A stretch of DNA of 64,000 bases from CAVSRC01 sp963730325 (GTDB lineage Bacteria; Pseudomonadota; Alphaproteobacteria; Rhizobiales; Kaistiaceae): NCBI GenBank assembly GCA_963730325.1, contig CAVSRC010000005.1:248001-312000 (forward strand). The letters are read 5' to 3'. A program made the position numbers and the translations under genes. Each line of letters begins with the position of its first letter. Positions within the stretch are counted from its first letter, which is position 1. Under the pieces are notes generated by a model, which saw only the letters and a program-made list of their open reading frames with translations, had not been told where the DNA came from and ran no database searches. Positions 32,174 through 40,741 of the stretch are shown here, in pieces.

Positions 32174-34071
32174 TCAGCCGCCGGCGACCAGCCTGCGGCC
32201 GCTGCCGGCGGAGGTCGTGCGGTTGCGACCGGCGGCCTTGGCCGCATAGAGCGCCGCGTCGGCCGCGCGTCAGCTCCTCGTGGCGTTCGAACCGGCTGCC
32301 CGCCGTCATCGTGGCGACGCCAACGCTGACGGTGACCACGCCGAACCGGGTGGCGCCGTGCTCCATGCCGAGCCCGAGGATCGACTGGCGGACGCTCTCG
32401 GCGAGCTGCATGGCGCCCTCCAGCGGCGTGTCCGGCAGGATCGCGGAGAACTCCTCGCCGCCGTAGCGCGCCACCACGTCGCTCGGCCGCCTGAGGCTGA
32501 CCCTCAGCAGGTTGGCGATCGTCCGCAGGCAGTGGTCGCCGGCCGGGTGGCCGTAGGTGTCGTTGTACGCCTTGAAGTGATCGACATCGACGAGCAGGAA
32601 GCTGAGCGGCGCGCCGGTCCGCCGGCTTTGCGCGAAGGCGCGGCGGAGCGCCACGTCGAAGCCGCGGCGGTTCGTCAGGCCGGTCAGGCCGTCCTCGCTG
32701 GCGAGGCTGGTGAGCCGCTGGTTGAGTTCTGTCAGCACCGCCTGGCTGTGCTTCAGTCGGTGAGTCGGCGACCACGCACAGCGCGCCGCCGTCGTCCGTC
32801 GGCCGCGTCCGTGCGCTCAGCCAGCGCCCGTCCGCCAGGTGGATGTCGTGCTCGCCGAGCATGAACAGGCTGGTCAGCGTATTCTTGATCCATATGTCGA
32901 CCGCGCCTTCCGGAATGTCGTTCTGCTCGCCGCGCTCGACCACGGCGCGCAGCACCGTCTCCAGGCTCTCGCCGGGCACGCGCAGGTCGGCGGTCAGCGG
33001 AAACATGGCGCGGTACCGGTCGTTGCACAGCACGATGCGGGCTTCGCGGTCGTACATCACCAGGCCGTCGGCCATGTGCTCCATGGCGTGGTTGAGGCGC
33101 TGCCGCCCTTCGGCGATCTCGTCCTCCATGTGCTTGCGCTCGGTAATGTCGTGGTTGTGGGTGATGAGGCCGATGATCGTGCCGTTGCGGTCGCGCAGCG
33201 GCGCCTTCAGGGTCGACACCCACTGGCGCGATCCGTCGTCCCGCGTGACCGTCTGCTCGATCGTCTCGGGTTCGCCGGCGGCCAGCACCCGTTCCTCCTC
33301 GGCCTGGAATCCGCGCGCGATATCCGGCGGGAAGAAGTCGAAATCGCTCTTGCCGATCAGCGCCGCCACGTCCGGCGCCTTGACCTGGCGCGCCGTCGCC
33401 GGGTTGGCGGCGAGGAACCGGCCGCCGAGGTCCTTGGCGTTCACCGGCTCCGGCAGGGCGTCGATGATGCTGCGGTAGAAGACGTTGGCCCGGGCGGTCT
33501 CGCGGCGCCGGGCGGCCTCGATCACGGCGAGGCCGGCGAGCATGGTGGCCACGAACGTCATGCTGCTCAGCGGGGGCGCGCTCGTGGCCAGCATCGGCAG
33601 CAGGATGGCGGGCGGCAGTACGAGCGATCCGGCCATGGGCAGGAGTGCGATGGCCACGGCGAAGATCAGGAGGTCGCGCGCGGTTGCCCTGCGGCCGCGC
33701 AGCAGATACCAGCCGGCAATGCCGATCGACGTGGCGATGGCGATGGAGATGATGCCGGCCGGTGCGCCTATGCCGCCGAGATAGATGCGATAGGCGGCGG
33801 CGGCGAGGCCGGCCGCGACGCCGATCAGCGGGCTGCCGAGGAAACCGGCAAGCCCGATCAGGGCATAGCGCAGGTCGGCGGTGATTCCCGGCTGGAACTC
33901 GAACGGCACCAGCATCAAGAGGATGACGCCGCCGCCGGCGACAAGCGAGCCGGTCACCTCGCGCAGCCACGCCGGCCTGTTCTCGATCCAGTCCGACCCG
34001 TGGTTCCAGATGGAGAAGAGGATCGCCAGGATCGCCAGGTTCTGAAGCAGGCCCTCCCAGGAAGCGCTCAT
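32174..34071 (-). CDS. Membrane-bound PAS-GGDEF diguanylate cyclase (frameshifted)
   Basis: Probably makes cyclic di-GMP in response to a membrane or ligand signal. In order it has a five-helix membrane sensor of the 5TMR-LYT type (residues 1-190) and a PAS domain (about 205-320, ending THNHDITERKHMEDEI). A second, PAS-7-like domain follows, then a GGDEF domain with active-site GGEEF. An RxxD inhibitory site is not obvious. Two missing C residues near 32745-32765 (VADSPTEAQ should read VADLTDLKHSQ), and one missing base near 32270 beside LTR, break the frame. The end is inferred as TGA at 32174. With these fixed it is about 630 residues. Confidence 0.85.
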
Positions 34072-34480
34072 GAATATCGGTCCCAGTTAGCCGTCGAAGC
34101 CCGTTCGGTCATACCTCCTCCACTGCGGCCATGCTGCGAGTTTGTCGCCTACCGTCATACTTTTGGTTTGTTACGCTCAGGTTTCACCAAACGTGGTGAG
34201 GAAGCGGTAAACGGCGTGGCGGCCTGGCGGCGGCCTGACGCCGGCGCGTCGGCCCGAGCAGTCTTTCGCAGCGCAACGCGGTTCCCGGAGCCATTCCAGG
34301 GAGCGGAACCGGCTGAACCGCCGCCAGGGTTCCGCCCCGTCGCCAGAACGGTAGGAAAATCAGGGGCTTGGCGGTGTCGCGGCGGCCGAAGACAAAGGTT
34401 GCGCTCGGCAGGGCCTGCCGCCCTAGTGTTGCTGCAACGCAGCACGCCGTGGGCGACGGCGGCAGGGGAGGAAGAAGAGC
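34072..34480. other. Divergent intergenic region between diguanylate cyclase and phaZ
   Basis: This 409-base stretch lies between two divergent genes and must hold both promoters. No convincing gene is in it. Visible elements are a small palindrome CACCA-aacg-TGGTG at 34185-34198 and the CTGC-N3-GCAG site near phaZ. A 96-codon minus-strand open frame here has no family resemblance and is ignored. Confidence 0.6.
34432..34442. promoter_or_regulatory. Possible PhaR-type operator upstream of phaZ
   Basis: CTGCAACGCAG fits CTGC-N3-GCAG, the TGC-rich dyad recalled as the PhaR (PHB-responsive repressor) site in Paracoccus. It lies 38 bases before the PHB depolymerase start, a position where a repressor would act. 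The short motif could be chance. Confidence 0.35.
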
Positions 34481-35864
34481 TTGTACTACCAGCTCTATGA
34501 ACTGAACCACGCCGCTCTCGGCCCGTTCCGGGCCGCGGCCGATGCCGCCCGGCTCTATTTCAAGAACCCGATGAACCCGCTGGCGCACACCCCGTTCGGG
34601 CGCAGCATGGCGGCCGGCGCCGAGCTCTTCGAGCGCACCACGCGCCGCTACGGCAAGCCGGAATTCGGCATCGACCATGCCCGCGTCGGCGGCATCGACG
34701 TGCCGGTGACCGAGCGCGTCGCCTGGGAGCGGCCGTTCTGCCGGCTCCTGCATTTCGCCAAGGCGCTGCCCTACGGCGCCCGCCAGCCGAAGCTGCTCAT
34801 CGTCGCGCCGCTGTCCGGCCACTACGCCACGCTGCTCCGCGGCACCGTCGCCACCATGCTCCCCGACCACGACGTCTACGTCACCGACTGGGTCGGACGC
34901 GCGCATGGTGCCGGTCGCCGACGGACCCTTCGACCTCGACGACTACATCGACTACCTGATCTCCATCCATCATGTGCTGGGGCCGGGCGTCCACGTCATG
35001 GCCGTGTGCCAGCCCTCGGTACCGGTGCTGGCGGCGGTGGCGCTGATGGAGGCCGCCGGCGACCGCAACCTGCCGGCCTCGATGACCCTGATGGGCGGGC
35101 CGATCGACACACGGGTCAATCCGACCGCGGTCAACACGCTCGCCAACAACCACGATCTCGGCTGGTTTCGCGACAACGTCGTCATGCAGGTGCCGTTTCC
35201 CCACCCCGGCTTCATGCGCGACGTCTATCCGGGCTTCCTGCAGATCTCCGGCTTCCTGTCGATGAATTTCGACCGCCACGTCGACGCCCATCGCGATTTC
35301 TACCATCACCTGGTGGACGGCGACGGCGACTCGGCCGAGAAGCACCGCGAGTTCTACGACGAGTACCTGGCGGTGATGGACCTCACCGCCGAGTTCTACC
35401 TGCAGACGGTGGATACGGTCTTCCTCCGCCATGCCCTCCCCGAGGGCCGCATGATGCACCGCGACCGGAAGGTGGAGCCGGCTGCGATCGCCCACGTCGC
35501 CATGCTCACCGTCGAGGGCGAGCACGACGACATCTCCGGCGTCGGCCAGACCAAGGCGGCCCACGACCTCGTCGTCAACCTGCCGGCCGACAGGCGCGCT
35601 CATCACCTGCAGCTCGGCGTCGGCCACTACGGCGTTTTCAACGGCACCCGCTTCCGCGCCGAGATCGCTCCGCGCATTGCCGATTTCATAGCCACCCACG
35701 ATGGCGCCGGCCGCGCCAACCGGGCCAACGGCCATGCCTCCGCGAACGCCAGTTCCGCCGGGACCGCCCAAAAAGCCGGAATCGGCCCTTCTGCCGGGCC
35801 GTCCGCAAAGCCAGCCGGCCCGCGGAAACCGCGCAAACGGAAGGTTTCCAGATCGCAAACCTGA
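34481..35864 (+). CDS. phaZ: Intracellular poly(3-hydroxybutyrate) depolymerase (one frameshift near 34896)
   Basis: Mobilises stored PHB granules. Starting on TTG (LYYQLYELNHAALGP..., preceded by GGGGAGGAAG) the sequence follows the PhaZ family. It reaches TDWV, where one extra G (GTCGGACGCG for GTCGACGCG) shifts the frame. It then continues ARMVPVADGPFDLDDYIDYL. The nucleophile is the cysteine in VCQPSVP, as in the Ralstonia-type depolymerase, not a serine lipase box. The last 55 residues are an Ala/Gly/Lys-rich basic tail (ending RKPRKRKVSRSQT) that may bind granules or nucleic acid. Corrected length 460. Confidence 0.92.
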
Positions 35865-36137
35865 CGGGCGCCCCGTAATCGGGCGTTGCAGCCGCAAGAC
35901 GCCGGACTCGCCGTCCGTGCGCGGTGCCGCGTGTCGACAGGCGGTGCGTTCAGCGCGGCCCGTTCAGGTCTGGCTCAGGCCCCCTGCACACAATTCAGGC
36001 GGGCAATGGTGGGCTCCGCCACCATTGCCGCAGGTGATCCGCGCACGGGTTCGGGGGCGCGCGGCGACCCATCCGGGTTTCGTCCGCACCGGACGCTGCC
36101 CGTTCCCGGCGTCAGGCCCGCCTGCAACGATGGCGCG

Positions 36138-36168
36138 AAAATCGGACGGGCCCTGTCCGATTTTTCTT
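36138..36168 (+). terminator. Bidirectional-looking terminator
   Basis: AAAATCGGAC (36138-36147) and GTCCGATTTT (36155-36164) form a perfect 10-base stem with loop GGGCCCT, A-rich on the left and TCTT on the right. It probably ends phaZ transcription, though it lies about 270 bases past the stop. The region from 35865 to this point holds no recognisable gene. Confidence 0.8.
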
Positions 36169-36203
36169 GAATCGCGCGGCCCCTCTTCCCACCTTGCAGA
36201 TTG

Positions 36204-36235
36204 TTACGTAAGATAGACGTACGACTGACGTACGA
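36204..36235. promoter_or_regulatory. Tandem ACGTA-type sites before the DUF2852 gene
   Basis: TTACGTAA (36204-36211), then two copies of GACGTACGA (36216-36224 and 36227-36235) exactly 11 bases apart, then TATAG. Each contains the palindrome ACGT. One-helical-turn spacing right before a start codon (36251) suggests an operator or activator site overlapping the promoter. Confidence 0.45.
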
Positions 36236-36250
36236 TATAGAGGACGGGAC

Positions 36251-36667
36251 ATGGTCAATCAGAATGCCCTGCGTCCGGCATGGACGCCCCTGACGATCCT
36301 GCTGATGGTCATCGGCTTCATGATCTTCTGGCCGCTCGGCCTGGCGATGCTCGCCTACATCATATGGGGCGACCGTATCCCTGAGGTCCGGCGCCACTTC
36401 TCGGACATGAAGCGCGACTTCGGCGGCTGCGGCCGGCGCCGTGACCGCGGTGGCTACAGCACCTATCAGAGCGGCAACGCCGCCTTCGACGACTACCGCG
36501 CGCGGGAATTGCGCCGGCTCGACGAGGAGCGTCGCAAGCTCGACGGAGAGCGGCGCGAGTTCGAGGAGTTCGTGCAGAACCTGCGCCGCGCCCGCGATCA
36601 GGAGGAGTTCGAGCGCTTCCAGCGCGAGCGCCCCCAGCGCCGGGCCGCCGATGAGATCGATCTCTGA
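36251..36667 (+). CDS. DUF2852 small membrane protein
   Basis: A 138-residue protein. Residues 10-42 form one or two hydrophobic helices (TPLTILLMVIGFMIFWPLG...). A cytosolic part follows with a basic Gly/Arg stretch (GGCGRRRDRGG). A long charged coiled-coil-like helix comes next, rich in Arg/Glu (LRRLDEERRKLDGERREFEEF). This matches the alphaproteobacterial DUF2852 family of unknown function. It stands alone, with its own promoter-like region and a strong terminator behind it. Confidence 0.8.
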   Translation: MVNQNALRPAWTPLTILLMVIGFMIFWPLGLAMLAYIIWGDRIPEVRRHFSDMKRDFGGCGRRRDRGGYSTYQSGNAAFDDYRARELRRLDEERRKLDGERREFEEFVQNLRRARDQEEFERFQRERPQRRAADEIDL

Positions 36668-36713
36668 TCGATCCGGATTGAACTGACCTCGGGCGTACTG
36701 TCTCCGGGGAACG

Positions 36714-36748
36714 AAAGGCGGGGCCGGAAACGGCCCCGCCTTTTTATT
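36714..36748. terminator. Intrinsic terminator between DUF2852 gene and dps
   Basis: A perfect 12-base stem AAAGGCGGGGCC / GGCCCCGCCTTT has loop GGAAAC and is followed by TTATT. Because both flanks are A/T-rich it can serve the plus-strand gene and, on the other strand, the converging dps gene. Confidence 0.9.
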
Positions 36749-36779
36749 GCCTGATCGGCCGGCGGGGACGGGCGCCGCC

Positions 36780-37301
36780 TCAGTCGGCCGGCTGGCGGGT
36801 CGCCTCGAACAGGAACCAGACCCGCTTTTCGGCCGCGTCGATCCATCCGTCGATGAGCGCCGTCGTGCCGAAGTCGTTGTGCTCGTCGCACACGCCATGC
36901 ACCTCGCGCAGGCGCTCGGCCAGCCGCATGTTGTCGTCGCGGAGCTCTGCCAGCATGTCGCCCGGGGTCACGTAGTCGGCGTCGTTGTCGGCGATTGTCT
37001 GCAGCCGGCCGATATGGCCGATCGAGCGCAGCGTCGTGCCGCCGACCTTGCGCGCCCGCTCCGCCATGTCGTCGACCATCGCCAGCAGCTCGCCGGCCTG
37101 GTCGTCGAGCATCAGGTGGTAGCTGCGGAAGTTCGGGCCCGACACGTGCCAGTGGAAGTTCTTGGTCTTCAGGTAGATGGCGAAGACATCGGCAAGCAGC
37201 GCCGTCAGCGCCGGGGCGATGTCCCGGGTCGCGTTGGCGCCAAGGCCGGTGCGGTTGGCGAGCGGCGCCTCGCGGCGCGCCTTCGGGCTGACGTCAGCCA
37301 T
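36780..37301 (-). CDS. dps: Dps-family ferritin-like DNA-protection protein
   Basis: A 173-residue Dps that stores iron using hydrogen peroxide and shields DNA. The inter-subunit ferroxidase ligands are in TKNFHWHVSGPNF and FRSYHLMLDDQ (H50, H62, D66). The N-terminal tail is short and basic (KARRE). AAGGAG precedes the ATG. Its 255-base upstream gap toward the YgjP-like gene should hold its promoter and any OxyR or Irr/Mur-type site, but none is obvious by eye. Confidence 0.95.
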   Translation of the reverse strand: MADVSPKARREAPLANRTGLGANATRDIAPALTALLADVFAIYLKTKNFHWHVSGPNFRSYHLMLDDQAGELLAMVDDMAERARKVGGTTLRSIGHIGRLQTIADNDADYVTPGDMLAELRDDNMRLAERLREVHGVCDEHNDFGTTALIDGWIDAAEKRVWFLFEATRQPAD

Positions 37302-37556
37302 GGTCTGGTACTCCTTGCCTTCGTGAGAGGGCGCCGGGGAGGCGGCGCCGCGGCTGGTGTTGCCGGCAACTATGCACCCGCGTGCGTATGAGCTGTTGGC
37401 GAAAAGCTCATGCTGCTCGGATTTGCCGCAAGCTCGTCGGGGGCCACGGGCGGCGACTGAACTGTGGAGCGAACAAAAAGTGAATCGCTTCCCCGGCGGC
37501 TTGTGGCATGATTCCGCCCACAGCCTTGATTCGCTTGCGGGTTCCTCATCGCCTCG

Positions 37557-38330
37557 ATGCCGATTCCAGTCCGCCCAGCCGCCGCCTCCGGCCAGTTCGA
37601 GATCGCCACCGAGAGCGGCTACGTGCCCGTCGACATCCGCCGCCATCCGCGCGCGCGGAACTACACGCTGCGCATCGCCGGGCCGGGCCGGCCGCCGGTG
37701 CTGACCATGCCGGAGCGCGGCTCGCTGGCCGAGGCGCACCGCTTCCTCGAGCGCCACGCCGGCTGGCTGAGGCGCCAGATCGACCGCCTGCCGCCGGCAA
37801 TCCCGATCGCCGCCGGCTGGCCGGTGCCGCTCCGCGGCGTCCTCCACACCATCCACCACGATCCGTCCTGCGGCGGCACGGTGACCGTCGGGGCGGATGC
37901 CGAAGGTCCGGCGCTCTATGTCTCCGGCGCCCCCGCCCATCTCCGCCGCCGCGTCCTCGATTTCCTCAAGCGCGAGGCCCGCCGCGACATTGCCGCGGCC
38001 GTCGCCCGCCATTCGGTCCGCCTCGGGGTGAGGCCGAAGGCCATCCGCTATCGCGACCAGATCACCCGCTGGGGCTCGTGCACCGCCGACGGCCATCTGT
38101 CCTTCTCGTGGCGGCTGATCATGGCGCCGCCGCTGGTGCTCGATTATCTCGCCGCCCACGAGGTGGCCCATCTCGCCGAGATGAACCATTCCCGCCGCTT
38201 CTGGCAGTTGTGCAGGGCGCTGGCCCCGGAAACCGAGACCGCCCGCGCCTGGCTGACGACCCAGGGCCCGGCGCTCCACGCCATCGGCGCCGCCGCCGGC
38301 GAGGAGGAAGAGAGCCGCGCGGCGGCCTGA
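37557..38330 (+). CDS. YgjP/WSS1-like metalloprotease (DUF45, M48 superfamily)
   Basis: A 257-residue soluble protein. The zinc-binding HEVAH (H201, E202, H205) lies in LAAHEVAHLAEMNHSRRFW, the DUF45 signature. It is preceded by the family's ITRWGSCTADGHLSFSWRL. The N-terminal strand-rich part includes VPVDIRRHPRARNYTLRI. Family members resemble eukaryotic Wss1/SprT proteases, but substrates in bacteria are unknown. It is divergent from dps. Confidence 0.9.
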   Translation: MPIPVRPAAASGQFEIATESGYVPVDIRRHPRARNYTLRIAGPGRPPVLTMPERGSLAEAHRFLERHAGWLRRQIDRLPPAIPIAAGWPVPLRGVLHTIHHDPSCGGTVTVGADAEGPALYVSGAPAHLRRRVLDFLKREARRDIAAAVARHSVRLGVRPKAIRYRDQITRWGSCTADGHLSFSWRLIMAPPLVLDYLAAHEVAHLAEMNHSRRFWQLCRALAPETETARAWLTTQGPALHAIGAAAGEEEESRAAA

Positions 38331-38349
38331 GCCGCCGCGTTTCTGCCGT

Positions 38350-38808
38350 TCAGGCCGGCCACGCCGGCGGTCCGAGGAACTCGATCCCGTAGCGGTCGCC
38401 GAGCGCGGCCAGCGCCGCCATGTCCTGCGGGATCGACAGGTTGCGCGCCGCCACGTCGGGAAAGAACTGCTCGAAGCCGCCCGGCGTCAGTACCGCGATG
38501 TTGCGCCCGGGCGTCGGGCTGACGATGCGGAAGGTATGCGGCACGCCGCGCGGCAGGAACACCGACTGGCCGGGTTTCAGGAGGCTGACGGCGCCGTCGA
38601 GCCACATCTGGTATTCCCCGTCGAGCACGTGGATCACCTCGTCCTCGTTGTGGTGGATGTGGATCGGCGGTCCGCTGCCGGCCGGCACCTCGCCGATGAA
38701 CATGCCGACCGTGCCGCCGCTGTCACGGCGATCGACGGTTATCGTATAGTGCGTGCCGAGCCAGGTGGCGGTGCGGCCGGCGGCGTTGCCTTCGGGTGTG
38801 GTGAGCAT
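38350..38808 (-). CDS. Cupin-domain protein
   Basis: A 152-residue single-cupin protein. Motif 1 is IHIHHNEDEVIHVLDGEYQM, with the two His, Glu and later His metal ligands. Motif 2 is FLPRGVPHTFRI. The C-terminal third is a short helical tail. The enzyme activity of such cupins cannot be read from sequence; dioxygenase- or isomerase-like roles are possible. It is divergently transcribed from a LysR regulator 132 bases away, which probably controls it. Confidence 0.88.
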   Translation of the reverse strand: MLTTPEGNAAGRTATWLGTHYTITVDRRDSGGTVGMFIGEVPAGSGPPIHIHHNEDEVIHVLDGEYQMWLDGAVSLLKPGQSVFLPRGVPHTFRIVSPTPGRNIAVLTPGGFEQFFPDVAARNLSIPQDMAALAALGDRYGIEFLGPPAWPA

Positions 38809-38907
38809 GGGGATCCGCTTTCCTCGGATGGTTCGCCGCCCGTGGCGTCTGTCCACGGGCTTCGGCGGTGGAGGAAAGCGGCTGTATCCGCGGGCCGCCT
38901 TCGGCGG

Positions 38908-38940
38908 AAATCGAATGATCGTATCGGGCCTATTCGTTTC
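38908..38940. promoter_or_regulatory. Candidate LysR operator in the cupin/LysR gap
   Basis: CGAAT (38912-38916) and ATTCG (38932-38936) are inverted arms 15 bases apart, with further A/T symmetry outside. The site abuts the LysR start codon at 38941. This T-N11-A-like dyad and divergent layout are typical of LysR autoregulation and control of the neighbour. Confidence 0.4.
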
Positions 38941-39921
38941 ATGAATTTCGGTGCCCTCGACCTCAACCTGCTCCGCGTCTTCGACGCCATGATGCTGGAA
39001 CTCAACACCATGCGTGCCGGCGAGCGGGTGGGGCTCAGCCAGCCGGCGGTGTCCTCCGCGCTTGGCCGCCTGCGCCACATCGTCGGCGACGAGCTGTTCG
39101 TCCGCGATGGCAACCGCATGGTGCCGACGGCGCGCGCGCTTCAGCTCAAGGAGCCGGTGCGCGCCGCGCTCCGCCAGATGGCCGAGGCGCTCGGCGCGAT
39201 CGCCGGCTTCGACCCGGCCACCGCGGACCAGGCCTTCGTCATCGTCGGCTCGGACTATTTCTCCAGCCTTCTGATGCCGCGGCTGGCCGGCCAGGCGGTC
39301 CCGGAGGCACCCGGCGTCCTCTTGCAGATGCTCGACCGGCCGACCGTCGAGATCTTCCCGGCGCTGAGTGAGGGCAGGTGCGACCTCGCCGTCGACCGCA
39401 TCCGCGAAACACCCGAATGGATCGGCTGCGCGACGATGTTCCACTCCTACATCCTGTGCGTCGCGGCGAAGGATCATCCGGTGCTCGCCCGCCACCGGGT
39501 CGCGCCCGGCAGCCGCATCCCGCCGGACGTCTTCTGCGAGGTTCCGCACGTCCTCCTGTCGATGGATGGCGCCCGCACCGGCACCATGGAGGTGGCGCTG
39601 AAGGAACACGGCCTGTCGCGCAAGGTGGCGCTCACCGTGCCGCACTTCCAGGCGGTCGCCCTCACCGCCGCGGCGAGCCAGCTCATCGGCAGCCTGCCGG
39701 TCCATTTCGCCCGCCACGCCGCGGCTCACCTGCCGCTGGCGCTCTACCTGCCGCCCTACGATCCGCCCAAGGTCGGCGTCGGCGTCTACTGGCACCGGCG
39801 GCACGACCGCGACCCCGCCAATCTCTGGCTGCGCGACCATGTCGCCCGCGCTCTCGCGCTCGACCGGGATTTCCCGCCGCCCGCCGTCAGCCGCACCGAT
39901 TCCGACGACTGGACCATCTGA
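38941..39921 (+). CDS. LysR-family transcriptional regulator
   Basis: A 326-residue regulator. The N-terminal winged helix reads LDLNLLRVFDAMM... GLSQPAVSSALGRLR, followed by a periplasmic-binding-like effector domain from about residue 95. The sequence (GDELFVRDGNRMVPT) groups with NodD/NahR/LeuO-like regulators, but the inducer is unknown. Divergent cupin gene is the likely target. Confidence 0.93.
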   Translation: MNFGALDLNLLRVFDAMMLELNTMRAGERVGLSQPAVSSALGRLRHIVGDELFVRDGNRMVPTARALQLKEPVRAALRQMAEALGAIAGFDPATADQAFVIVGSDYFSSLLMPRLAGQAVPEAPGVLLQMLDRPTVEIFPALSEGRCDLAVDRIRETPEWIGCATMFHSYILCVAAKDHPVLARHRVAPGSRIPPDVFCEVPHVLLSMDGARTGTMEVALKEHGLSRKVALTVPHFQAVALTAAASQLIGSLPVHFARHAAAHLPLALYLPPYDPPKVGVGVYWHRRHDRDPANLWLRDHVARALALDRDFPPPAVSRTDSDDWTI

Positions 39922-39933
39922 GCCCGCCGACGG

Positions 39934-40648
39934 TCACCTCCGATAGCCGCTCGGCAGAAGCCGCTCGACGACGTGCTCGGCGGTCCATGCGGCGCAATCG
40001 CGCGCCCAGCCCGCCAGCTTGTGCAGGCCCCGGACTTCGGCCGAGACGGCGAGCGCCGTCTGCCGGGCGAGGGCGAAGGCGGCGACGCTCTCCGCCGAAC
40101 AGCGGTCGGCGCCATAGGCGGCCGCCAGCCGGCTGAGGCGGGCGATCTGGGCGGGGCCGTCCCGGTCGGGATTGCCGAGGTCGAGCCAGGTGAAGGCGGT
40201 GTAGCCGAGGTCCCACAGGCGAAGCCCCGGCCGCGCCGCGTCGAAATCGATCAGCGCCACCGGCATTCCGTCGCGGAAGACGGCATTGGTCGGCGCGAAG
40301 TCGTTGTGGCAGATGGTTTCGGCGCCCGCCGCCCGGACTGCCGCGAAGTCGGCGGTGGCGTCGTGGAAGGCGCGCAGCAGCCGCGCCGCCGCAGCGATCT
40401 GCGGCATCGTCGTAGTTCCCGAGGTCGGCCGGCACGTCGCCGGGCAGGAAGCTCAGGATCGCGCGGCCGGCTTCGTCGATGCCGAGGAAGCGCGGTGCCC
40501 CGGCGAAGCCGTGCCGTTCGAGGTGCTTCAGCAGGTCGTGCTGCAGCGATCGGTCGCCGGCGATCGGCCGGCGCACCGTGTCGCCGACCCTGACCACGCC
40601 TGCCGTCACCCGCCCGCCGGAGAGGGGCACTTCGACATCACTGTCCAT
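39934..40648 (-). CDS. APH-family phosphotransferase (one frameshift near 40401)
   Basis: A protein-kinase-fold small-molecule kinase of the aminoglycoside-phosphotransferase/choline-kinase family. The catalytic loop is HNDFAPTNAVF (the H-x-D-x4-N Brenner motif). The metal-binding aspartate is in VALIDFDAARPG. The first 80 residues (from MDSDVEVPLSGG) are in one frame; after NYDDA one extra C shifts the rest. Corrected length is about 237. It overlaps nothing and follows the LysR gene tail to tail. Natural substrate unknown; antibiotic resistance should not be assumed. Confidence 0.85.
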
Positions 40649-40741
40649 GGCATGGAGGCTACCAGACAACGGGACCACGGGCTCTTCTCCTCCCCCTTTG
40701 ACGGGGAAGAAAACGGCAATGCTGCCGGGAGCTACCGCCCG

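Noticed and set aside
34155..34445. 96-codon minus-strand frame between the diguanylate cyclase and phaZ
   Set aside because: No ribosome-binding site, no family resemblance, and it covers the presumed divergent promoters.
39934..40648. Aminoglycoside resistance gene
   Set aside because: The fold is shared by many metabolic kinases, and nothing points to antibiotic substrates or mobile context.
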